Positions 1 to 5,316 of a stretch of 5,395 bases of DNA are shown here, in pieces. Source of the stretch: Bacilli bacterium (GTDB lineage: Bacteria; Bacillota_I; Bacilli_A; RF39; UBA660). The position numbers and the translations under genes are program-made. The notes beneath the pieces were generated by a model, which was given only the letters and a program-made list of their open reading frames with translations, ran no database searches and was not told the origin of the DNA. The DNA lies in the NCBI GenBank assembly GCA_016302505.1, contig JAEDNL010000058.1, positions 1 to 5,395 of the forward strand, in the 5' to 3' direction. The first letter of the stretch is position 1, and the number at the start of each line of letters is the position of its first letter.

Positions 1-1322
1 TTTTGTTTAAAACTATCAATATATTTCTTTCTCATAACAGGCATTATTTTGTCTGCAACTGTTATGGCGACATCATTTATGTCCATTAAAGAAGTATCAA
101 GTAATAAATAATTATCAGGATTATTTTTAAATAATTCTTGTAAATTATTTAAACTATCATTATATTCATCAATATTATTTTTATTTAAAAAGTTTCTTTG
201 TTCTAATGCTAAACTACTATTATAATCTCTTTTTATTGAAGTTAATGCATCAGCATATGTTATTACTAAAAAGTCTATTAATTTTTTAGATATTAAAGAA
301 TATTTATCTCTTAATTCTTCATATGTTTTTAAATCAATATCTCCTTTTTTATATCTTCTATAATTCCAAATTTGTCTATCATTAATAGATCTATCTATTA
401 GAATAATTTCTTTACCAGAATTAATTATATCTTTTAATTGATTAGTTACTTCTTTTAATATAGCAATATTAAAATCACTACTAGATAAATCACTATATTT
501 TTGTTTAAATTCTTCTTTATAATATTTAGAAGTTGTAAATTCTTCTATAATAGTTATATCAAAACCACCCTTTTTAAAAAAGTCATATAAATTATTAATA
601 GTTGTTGTTTTACCAGTTCTAGGAGTACCACTAAATTCAATTACAAATGGTTTAGTAAGTTTACATAGATTTCTTAATCTTTCAAGTTCAACTTTTTGAG
701 CATGTAATTTCTTTAACTTATCATAATAATCTTTATTATCATTAAATATAGTATCTTTTAAATACAAATCTTCCTTGTTATTAAATACTATATCTAATAC
801 ATTTTTTAATCTTTTAAATAGAGGTAAATTTTCATCTTCATTATATATTAAACTATTATAAACATTTGTATAATACCATTTTTGTTTATCTTCTCCTCTT
901 TTAAATGCTGAAAAATCTCTTTTTCCATTTTTTTGAAATTTAATCATTAAATCTTCTAAATTATTTATTTTATCTGCACAAATAACTAATTTATTTTCAA
1001 GAGGTAAAGTTTTAGTTTGTTCTATAGTATGTTTTTTTCTTTCTTCCCAAGATAAACTTTTATCAGGTTCTGAGGCACCTTTAACTAGTGAAGACACACG
1101 ACTACCAAAATTTTCTTCAATATCTTCTATAGTGTAATTTGTATCTTCTACTACATCATGCAAGTAACCGGCAGCCACTACATAATCATCATATCCATAA
1201 CTTTCAAGTAACATTCCGACACTAATGGGATGCATTATCATAGGTTTATCTGGTTCATTTTTTCTTATTTGTCCTAGATGAGCATTTATGGCAAAATATT
1301 TAGCTTTTTCTTTAATATTCAT
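1..1322 (-). CDS. HD hydrolase (Rel/SpoT-like) fused to P-loop nucleoside/nucleotide kinase-like domain; 3' end outside window
   Basis: The frame is open for 440 codons from ATG at 1322 to the left edge with no stop. The start follows AGGAGG (1334-1329) by 6 nt. Residues ~1-125 match the Rel/SpoT/Mesh1 HD hydrolase pattern: QIRK (18-21), H31-P, LHDVVEDT (54-61, with H55-D56 and E59-D60), then ADKINN (116-121, with D117 and N121). These are the metal and substrate positions of (p)ppGpp 3'-pyrophosphohydrolases. A charged linker (~145-222) leads to a P-loop domain: beta strand plus Walker A GTPRTGKTT (232-240), an acidic pair after the second strand (E260-E261), IILIDRSINDRQIW (306-319, like the DRS/ERS motif of deoxynucleoside kinases), and a basic lid-like segment (~364-376, IKRDY...EQR). 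The ending near 405-440 (LLLDTS, then a helix) suggests few residues are missing. No synthetase domain is visible. Nucleotide or alarmone turnover is inferred; substrates are unknown. Probably cytosolic, as no signal peptide or membrane segment is seen. Confidence 0.9.
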   Translation of the reverse strand, partial: MNIKEKAKYFAINAHLGQIRKNEPDKPMIMHPISVGMLLESYGYDDYVVAAGYLHDVVEDTNYTIEDIEENFGSRVSSLVKGASEPDKSLSWEERKKHTIEQTKTLPLENKLVICADKINNLEDLMIKFQKNGKRDFSAFKRGEDKQKWYYTNVYNSLIYNEDENLPLFKRLKNVLDIVFNNKEDLYLKDTIFNDNKDYYDKLKKLHAQKVELERLRNLCKLTKPFVIEFSGTPRTGKTTTINNLYDFFKKGGFDITIIEEFTTSKYYKEEFKQKYSDLSSSDFNIAILKEVTNQLKDIINSGKEIILIDRSINDRQIWNYRRYKKGDIDLKTYEELRDKYSLISKKLIDFLVITYADALTSIKRDYNSSLALEQRNFLNKNNIDEYNDSLNNLQELFKNNPDNYLLLDTSLMDINDVAITVADKIMPVMRKKYIDSFKQ

Positions 1323-1347
1323 ATATTCCCTCCTATAAAACAATAAT

Positions 1348-1375
1348 ATTATATCATAAGAGTATTTTTATGCAA
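1348..1375 (-). promoter_or_regulatory. Extended -10 promoter of the HD-kinase gene
   Basis: On the minus strand a -35-like TTGCAT (1375-1370) is followed by a 16-nt spacer and a perfect TATAAT (1353-1348), with TG one base upstream (1356-1355), making it an extended -10. The predicted transcription start near 1341 gives a leader of about 20 nt that holds the RBS. The promoter lies just beyond the U-rich end of the upstream small RNA, so the gene need not depend on read-through from it. Confidence 0.65.
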
Positions 1376-1402
1376 AATAAAAAACCTAGTATAAATATAG
1401 GT
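1374..1402 (-). terminator. Intrinsic terminator-like 3' end of the small RNA
   Basis: The minus strand reads ACCTA (1402-1398), a short loop, TAGGT (1388-1384), then TTTTT, A, TTTT down to 1374. The local hairpin is short and A+T-rich, and it competes with the long closing helix of the RNA. Either structure followed by the U-run could release polymerase. Its position between the RNA and the next promoter supports a real transcript end, but the local stem alone is weak. Confidence 0.45.
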
Positions 1403-1552
1403 AATAAAAACTCGCGCTTCGCCCGAGGTGGTAGGTCACATAGTATAATCGGGATCTTGTAATTAAATTACAATATTCAACTTCCATATACTAATTAGTC
1501 CCCCTATAATATTACATAGCCGGTTTATGAAGCTATATTCATCATCTAGGTT
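1376..1552 (-). ncRNA. Standalone structured small RNA candidate (6S-like architecture, family unassigned)
   Basis: This stretch has no ORF and is locally richer in G+C than its surroundings. Read on the minus strand, its two ends pair: AACCTAG (1552-1546) with CTAGGTT (1389-1383), then ten further pairs (1542-1533 with 1400-1391, one of them G-U) across a small internal loop. Exactly at the centre is a hairpin, TTGTAAT-TTA-ATTACAA (1473-1457), which can be extended by TAGTATA (1493-1487) with TATACTA (1447-1441). A G+C-rich hairpin with loop GAA lies on the 3' side (1427-1411). The predicted start of an extended -10 promoter falls on the first paired base, and a U-run (1384-1374) follows the closing helix. 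About 180 nt, paired ends, a central open region and an apical arm resemble 6S RNA (ssrS). I see no decisive 6S sequence motif, so the family is inference. tmRNA, SRP RNA and RNase P hallmarks are absent. Confidence 0.6.
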
Positions 1553-1558
1553 AATTTA

Positions 1559-1586
1559 ATTGTATCATATTTATAAAATATATCAA
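1559..1586 (-). promoter_or_regulatory. Extended -10 promoter of the small RNA
   Basis: The minus strand has TTGATA (1586-1581) as -35, a 16-nt spacer and TACAAT (1564-1559) as -10, preceded by TG one base away (1567-1566). The expected start about 7 nt downstream is 1552, the very base at which the long closing helix begins. That agreement between two independent signals is the main support. The promoter fills most of the 58-nt gap after the metK stop. I see no convincing metK terminator there, so metK transcripts may run into this RNA. Confidence 0.6.
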
Positions 1587-1610
1587 TAAAATATCAAAAA
1601 CTTTACACTT

Positions 1611-2645
1611 TTAAAAATGACCAAATTTACTTCTTTCATAATATTTTTCATTTAATAGATTTAAATCATCTATTATATTTTTAGGCTCACATTCTTCATA
1701 AAGATTTGAATATTTTGAAATAGTTGCTTCATCTTTTAATATCCCTCTATTACTATCTATATATATAGCAAGTGGTTTTCTAATACCAATAGAATAACTT
1801 AATTGAATACTACACCATTTAAGATTATATTTTTTTAAATAATATACTGCGATTAATCTTGCTTTATATGCTCCGCTTCTATCTACTTTAGTAGGATCTT
1901 TGCCACTAAATGCACCTCCTCCTACTTTAGCAAACCCTTGATATGAGTCAACAACTATCTTTCTACCTGTAAGGCCAGCATCTCCTTCAAATCCACCTAT
2001 TTCAAATTTACCAGTAGGATTAATCAAATACTTTTCTACTTCAATATTATATTTAGAACATATATTATTACAAATATCTATAATGATTTTATCAGTACCT
2101 TTTCTATCTTTTTCAGTATTTTGATAACTTATAGTAAATGTCTTAATACGCATAAGTTTCATCTCATTATCATAATATCCAGTTAATTGTGCCTTACCAT
2201 CACTTTTGAATCTGTTATCATTTTTAACTAATTTATCATATTCTTTACTAAGTTCCTTTAATATAACCATCGCAGTTGGTAAATAATATTCATTATCATT
2301 ACAAGCATAACCAAACATCATACCTTGATCTCCTGCTCCTAAAACATCATCATTCGTACCTAGTGCTATATCTTTACTTTGGATACCTATATTATTAATA
2401 ATTTCATAATCTAATGGATAATGAACATCTTCTAATACTTTTTTAACAATTTTATTTACATTGACATTACTTTTAGATGTTACTTCTCCCGTTATAAATA
2501 TTTTTCTTTTACCTCCTACAGTTTCAATCGCACATCTACTTTTTTTATCCCCTTTTAAAAATTCATCTAATAAAGCATCACTAATTTGATCACATACTTT
2601 ATCTGGATGTCCCCTAAAAACAATTTCATTACTAAATAATCTCAT
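1611..2645 (-). CDS. metK: S-adenosylmethionine synthetase (methionine adenosyltransferase), short form
   Basis: The enzyme makes SAM from methionine and ATP, releasing phosphate and diphosphate; it is cytosolic and normally oligomeric. Hallmarks in order: GHPDK (12-16, catalytic His13), DQISDALLD (19-27), ITGEVTS (51-57), a flexible-loop segment GIQSKDIALGT (87-97), the signature GAGDQGMMFGYA (103-114), DGKAQLT (149-155), NPTG (209-212), GDAGLTGRKIVVDSY (221-235), and GGGAFSGKDPTKVDRSGAY (242-260), which carries the phosphate-binding Lys/Arg residues. At 344 residues it is about 40 shorter than the E. coli enzyme. It is tightened between the loop and GAGDQG, and it stops right after FGHF, lacking the usual tail after the GHF motif. 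The usual Glu before GHPDK is Arg11 here. The start is supported by AGGAGG 6-7 nt upstream. Expression is governed by the SAM riboswitch upstream. The catalytic core looks intact. Confidence 0.97.
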   Translation of the reverse strand: MRLFSNEIVFRGHPDKVCDQISDALLDEFLKGDKKSRCAIETVGGKRKIFITGEVTSKSNVNVNKIVKKVLEDVHYPLDYEIINNIGIQSKDIALGTNDDVLGAGDQGMMFGYACNDNEYYLPTAMVILKELSKEYDKLVKNDNRFKSDGKAQLTGYYDNEMKLMRIKTFTISYQNTEKDRKGTDKIIIDICNNICSKYNIEVEKYLINPTGKFEIGGFEGDAGLTGRKIVVDSYQGFAKVGGGAFSGKDPTKVDRSGAYKARLIAVYYLKKYNLKWCSIQLSYSIGIRKPLAIYIDSNRGILKDEATISKYSNLYEECEPKNIIDDLNLLNEKYYERSKFGHF

Positions 2646-2677
2646 ATATATCCTCCTTTCAAGATTACAATTACCTT

Positions 2678-2722
2678 AAAAAGAAAAAATACCTAAGATA
2701 ACTTAGGCATATAAGTTATCCT
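2678..2722 (-). terminator. metK leader: Attenuator of the metK riboswitch: terminator with overlapping antiterminator
   Basis: The terminator stem pairs 2710-2702 with 2697-2689 around the loop TTAT (core CCTAAG/CTTAGG) and is followed by TTTTTT (2689-2684) and more U's. The same bases can form an alternative 11-bp hairpin, AGGATAACTTA (2722-2712) with TAAGTTATCTT (2705-2695). That antiterminator also uses the 3' strand of the aptamer's P1 helix (2725-2720). SAM binding should lock P1, block the antiterminator and let the terminator form, stopping transcription before metK. Confidence 0.85.
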
Positions 2723-2805
2723 TATCCATCTGGGATTACCACCTAATTTAATAGGTTGGTGTAACTTCATAGAGCCAGTCTCTCAGTTACTCTTTATAAG
2801 GTAAT
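2717..2805 (-). promoter_or_regulatory. SAM-I (S-box) riboswitch aptamer controlling metK
   Basis: On the minus strand the P1 helix pairs CCTTAT (2801-2796) with ATAAGG (2725-2720). Inside it lie the S-box landmarks in the expected order: AAAGAGTAACTGAGAGACTGG (the first conserved block and kink-turn region, about 2795-2775), CTATGAAG corresponding to the consensus CGATGAAA, ACACCAACC matching the conserved GCAACC block, a hairpin with loop TATTAAATTA, GGTGGTAATCCC matching the consensus GGTGCTAATTCC, and GATGGATAAGG closing P1. The motif sits between the predicted metK start of transcription and the gene and is linked to a terminator. Its metabolite is the product of the gene downstream, so feedback repression is the expected role. 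Confidence 0.93.
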
Positions 2806-2816
2806 TTTAAAAATTG

Positions 2817-2832
2817 TTGTTCATAAGAACAA
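2817..2832 (-). repeat. Small inverted repeat at the metK transcription start
   Basis: TTGTTC (2817-2822) and GAACAA (2827-2832) form a perfect 6-bp inverted repeat with a 4-nt spacer. It lies just downstream of the predicted metK start near 2830, so it would form a hairpin at the extreme 5' end of the leader RNA. It could protect the transcript end or be a DNA-binding site. No regulator is identifiable, and an A+T-rich repeat this short can arise by chance. Confidence 0.4.
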
Positions 2833-2836
2833 ACTA

Positions 2837-2865
2837 ATAATAACATAAATAAATAACTTAATCAA
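2837..2865 (-). promoter_or_regulatory. Promoter of the metK riboswitch leader
   Basis: The minus strand has TTGATT (2865-2860), a 17-nt spacer and TATTAT (2842-2837), a good fit to a housekeeping sigma-A promoter. The predicted start near 2830 gives a leader of about 185 nt containing the riboswitch. The -35 lies only 20 bp from the start codon of the divergent flippase gene, so polymerase bound here would cover the upstream region of that gene. Confidence 0.6.
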
Positions 2866-2873
2866 TAGATACA

Positions 2874-2879
2874 TATAAT
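2874..2879 (+). promoter_or_regulatory. Putative -10 box implying a leaderless flippase mRNA
   Basis: A perfect TATAAT ends 5 nt before the ATG at 2885, so transcription would start at or next to the start codon. There is no recognisable -35 at 16-18 nt upstream, and TATAAT arises easily in such A+T-rich DNA. The call rests on its position together with the complete absence of a Shine-Dalgarno site. Confidence 0.35.
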
Positions 2880-2884
2880 TTAAT

Positions 2885-4189
2885 ATGTTAAATAAAATAA
2901 ATAATAATATATTTATAAAATCAACTATTTTATTATTAGTTGGAGGAATACTTACTAAAACAGTAGGTTTCTTTTTAAAAATAATTATAACAAGAAAAAT
3001 AGGTACTGAAGGAATAGGTCTCTATAGTTTACTTAGCCCTACTATATCATTACTTACTGTTATCGCAACATTTTCATACCCTACTGCTATATCAAGAGCT
3101 ATATCAAATAAAACTCTAAGAGCAAAGTCTCTTTTGTATTCTATAATACCTATTTCATTAATATTAAATTTAATATTATTTATAATAGTATTTCTTTTCG
3201 CTAAAACTCTATCTATAGATTTACTTAAAGATGAAAGATTATATTACCCAATTATATGTATAGGATTAACTCTTCCTTTTATAAGTATTTCTTCTATCAT
3301 TAAAGGGTATTTTTGGGGTAAACAAAATATGTTTCCATATATGCTTTCTAATTTCTTAGAGCAAATAACTAGAATGATTTTAATACTACTATTTTTAGAT
3401 AAATTTATTCAATTGGGTCTTGTTAAAACAATATGTTTTATAATACTTATAAATGCTATCGGAGAAATTATATCACAAATAGTTATGATACAATTTTTTC
3501 CTAAATATAAAGTAAATGTAAAAGAATTTATAATAAATAAAAAAGATGTAAGAACTGTTATGAATACATCTATTCCTGCTACTAGTAGTAAAATAATTGG
3601 ATCTATATCATACTTTTTAGAACCAATTATCTTAACTAATATATTACTATATGTAGGTTATTCAAAAGATTATATAGTATATGAATATGGAGTAATTAAT
3701 GCTTATTCATTGACACTACTTTTAATGCCACAATTCTTTACTCAAAATATGTCAACTTCACTAGTACCAGAATTATCTAAATATTATACATTAAAGAACT
3801 ATAAAATGTGTATAAAAAGAATAAAACAAATATTAATAATATCATCAACTATAGGAAGTGTTTCTACTCTAATAATATCAATGTTTCCAAGCTTTTTTTT
3901 AAATATTTTATATCATACAAACGAAGGAATAGATTATATTAAATTACTTGCTCCTTTTACTATATTATTTTATATTGAGTATCCACTTATAAATGCATTA
4001 CAAGCTATAAATAGAAGTAGAGATGCTATGAAAGCAACTATTATTAACTCAATAGTAAGACTTCTTTCTATAACTATATTTTCATTTATGAAAATTGGTA
4101 TGTATAGTCTTTTAATATCAATAATAATTAATTTAGTAGTATCAACTTATATATATTATAGAATGCTTAAAAAAGCATTTAATCCTTAA
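2885..4189 (+). CDS. SpoVB/MurJ-like lipid flippase of the MATE/polysaccharide-transporter (MOP) superfamily
   Basis: This is a 434-residue, almost wholly hydrophobic protein with about twelve membrane helices. The N-terminus (13-50) has the family pattern of a basic start, a first helix with GGILTKTVGFFLK, then RKIGTEGIGLYSL. The segment KGYFWGKQNMFPY (140-152) followed by SNFLEQITRM (155-164) is very like SpoVB proteins, as is the late ALQAINRSRDAMKATIINS (371-389). Family members move lipid-linked cell-wall or polysaccharide precursors across the membrane; SpoVB itself is tied to spore cortex formation. The usual length is around 500 residues and 14 helices, so this one probably lacks the last pair. 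No other sporulation gene is in the window, so a vegetative envelope role is equally possible. The start agrees with the family N-terminus although no Shine-Dalgarno site precedes it. Its last 11 bp overlap the convergent DUF421 gene. Confidence 0.88.
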   Translation: MLNKINNNIFIKSTILLLVGGILTKTVGFFLKIIITRKIGTEGIGLYSLLSPTISLLTVIATFSYPTAISRAISNKTLRAKSLLYSIIPISLILNLILFIIVFLFAKTLSIDLLKDERLYYPIICIGLTLPFISISSIIKGYFWGKQNMFPYMLSNFLEQITRMILILLFLDKFIQLGLVKTICFIILINAIGEIISQIVMIQFFPKYKVNVKEFIINKKDVRTVMNTSIPATSSKIIGSISYFLEPIILTNILLYVGYSKDYIVYEYGVINAYSLTLLLMPQFFTQNMSTSLVPELSKYYTLKNYKMCIKRIKQILIISSTIGSVSTLIISMFPSFFLNILYHTNEGIDYIKLLAPFTILFYIEYPLINALQAINRSRDAMKATIINSIVRLLSITIFSFMKIGMYSLLISIIINLVVSTYIYYRMLKKAFNP

Positions 4190-4829
4190 GTTCATTTCTT
4201 TTAATAACATAAATTTTTTTATTTTTATAAAATGCATAGAATATATCTTCTTTTAATAATGACTTATCTTTTAAATATTCACATAACCAACTCTCATCTT
4301 TTTCAAGATAATTTAATACATCTTTTTGTATAACACCATCTAATATAAGTGGAAATGGTAAACTATTATCGATACCTAAAAAACTATATTTAAATATATT
4401 TAATTTACCATTATTTTCTAAAACAGCATATTCAACATCTTTAAGATTTTTTATATTATTACTTCTAAGTTCCATCATTAAATCATCTAAAGTATATCTT
4501 TGTTTAATCATTTCTTTATAATTTATAATACCCCTATTTATTATTAAAGAAGGTTTACCATCCATAAGATTTCTAAGTTTATTAAATTTTAATGATAAAT
4601 ATCCAACAGCTATCTCTAAAAATAATAATAAAAGTATTGGTACAATAGTAAGCATCATAGAATCTTTATAGTTTTCAATACTTATTGCAACTAATTCAGC
4701 TATTAAGATACTTACTACTAAATCTTGTATAGATACCTGACCTATTTCTCTTTTACCCATTAATCTAAATATAATTAGAACAAAAAAATAAAAAAATATA
4801 GTTTTAATTATTACTATAACAATATCCAT
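4179..4829 (-). CDS. DUF421 (YetF/YcaP-like) membrane protein
   Basis: This 216-residue protein has the DUF421 layout. The N-terminal membrane part has helices at about 4-22, 36-51 and 58-80, with the signature RLMGKREIGQVSIQDLVVS (22-40) at the first cytoplasmic turn. The soluble part follows, with GKPSLIINRG (91-100), RYTLDDLMMELR (111-122) and DVEYAVLENNGKLNIF (131-146), all typical of the family. The molecular function of DUF421 is not established. Bacillus relatives such as YetF and the 2Duf protein have been linked to spore membrane properties and resistance, so a link to the SpoVB-like neighbour is possible but unproven. The ATG follows AGGTG by 5 nt. The gene converges on the flippase gene with an 11-bp overlap of coding ends and no terminator between them. 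It diverges from the TIGR04086-like gene. Confidence 0.92.
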   Translation of the reverse strand: MDIVIVIIKTIFFYFFVLIIFRLMGKREIGQVSIQDLVVSILIAELVAISIENYKDSMMLTIVPILLLLFLEIAVGYLSLKFNKLRNLMDGKPSLIINRGIINYKEMIKQRYTLDDLMMELRSNNIKNLKDVEYAVLENNGKLNIFKYSFLGIDNSLPFPLILDGVIQKDVLNYLEKDESWLCEYLKDKSLLKEDIFYAFYKNKKIYVIKRNELKD

Positions 4830-4830
4830 A

Positions 4831-4914
4831 TAATCACCTACTATTATTATGATATATTATTTATTTTTTTAAACATAATATTATAAAATATAAATATAAT
4901 TAATTAGGTGATTA
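4831..4914. repeat. Inverted repeat of the two divergent ribosome-binding regions
   Basis: TAATCACCTA (4831-4840) and TAGGTGATTA (4905-4914) are a perfect 10-bp inverted repeat at the two ends of the divergent spacer. Each copy holds the AGGTG Shine-Dalgarno core of the gene it faces (DUF421 on minus, TIGR04086-like on plus). The 64 bp between are almost pure A+T. They contain several TATAAT-like strings on both strands (for example 4895-4900 on plus and 4885-4880 on minus), but no -35/-10 pair that I would call with confidence. The match may simply reflect two identical RBSs, or mark a shared control site. Confidence 0.5.
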
Positions 4915-4916
4915 AA

Positions 4917-5279
4917 TTGAATAAAATTATTAATTATTTAAAAAATATATCTTTATTTTTTATAGTGCTTTTTATCTATTTATTATTAATGTCTATTATA
5001 TATTACTTCGAATTATTTAGTTATAAAACTATTAATATTATTAATTACATTTTTATGATTTTATTATTTTTCTTACTTGGTTTTAAAACAGCATATAAGG
5101 AACAAAGAAAAGGCTATTTAAATGGATTTCTAGTATCATTAGTATTAATTATTGTTTTCTTTATAATCACTTTATTTTTAACGAAAATTACGTTTTCTAA
5201 TATAGTTTATTATATGAGTTTAATTTTATCTTCTATTATAGGTGGAATTATTGGTGTTAAAGATAAAAATAGCAATTAA
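4917..5279 (+). CDS. TIGR04086/DUF3792-like small membrane protein, TTG start
   Basis: This is a 120-residue protein with four predicted membrane helices (about 9-30, 39-57, 68-88 and 93-113), a basic loop KEQRKG between helices 2 and 3, and a glycine-rich last helix (SSIIGGIIGVKD). Size, topology and the glycine-rich ending fit the TIGR04086 (DUF3792) family, whose function is unknown. The assignment rests on these general features. I place the start at TTG 4917: a GTG at 4908 would add three residues, but it lies inside the Shine-Dalgarno core AGGTG (4906-4910), which is spaced 6 nt from the TTG. The same AGGTGATTA precedes the divergent DUF421 gene. A strong terminator follows the stop directly, so the transcript probably carries this gene alone. 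Confidence 0.8.
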   Translation: MNKIINYLKNISLFFIVLFIYLLLMSIIYYFELFSYKTINIINYIFMILLFFLLGFKTAYKEQRKGYLNGFLVSLVLIIVFFIITLFLTKITFSNIVYYMSLILSSIIGGIIGVKDKNSN

Positions 5280-5316
5280 AAAGAACTTCAAAATATGAAG
5301 TTCTTTATTTTATTAG
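5280..5316. terminator. Bidirectional intrinsic terminator
   Basis: AAAGAACTTC (5280-5289) and GAAGTTCTTT (5297-5306) form a perfect 10-bp stem around a 7-nt loop. On the plus strand it starts one base after the TAA of the TIGR04086-like gene and is followed by a T-rich run (about 5303-5314). On the minus strand it follows the stop of the right-edge gene, and its stem runs into TTTTTAATT. It can therefore end transcripts from both sides. Confidence 0.9.

Noticed and set aside
1411..1440. GAGGTGGTAGGT on the plus strand as a possible T-box (AGGGTGGNACCGCG) element.
   Set aside because: The match is poor, no T-box specifier stem or terminator follows on that strand, and the next gene in that direction (metK) is on the opposite strand.
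1376..1552. The structured RNA as tmRNA, SRP RNA or RNase P RNA.
   Set aside because: No tag peptide frame or CCA-type end, no GGAAGGAAGCAGC-like SRP loop and no RNase P core such as GAGGAAAGTCC; the length also does not fit tmRNA or RNase P.
1376..1552. The same structure transcribed from the plus strand.
   Set aside because: The closing helix is nearly symmetrical, but the U-run and the extended -10 promoter exist only on the minus strand.
1376..1552. The structured segment as a riboswitch leader of the HD-kinase gene.
   Set aside because: A U-rich end and then a separate extended -10 promoter lie between it and the gene, and no known aptamer consensus was recognised. Read-through is kept as a finding.
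4841..4904. Several TATAAT-like boxes on both strands of the DUF421/TIGR04086 spacer.
   Set aside because: The spacer is almost pure A+T, so such strings are expected by chance, and none has a credible -35 at the right distance.
4908..4916. GTG at 4908 as the start of the TIGR04086-like protein (123 residues).
   Set aside because: The GTG is part of the AGGTG Shine-Dalgarno core at 4906-4910, and no other RBS lies upstream. TTG 4917 has the right spacing.
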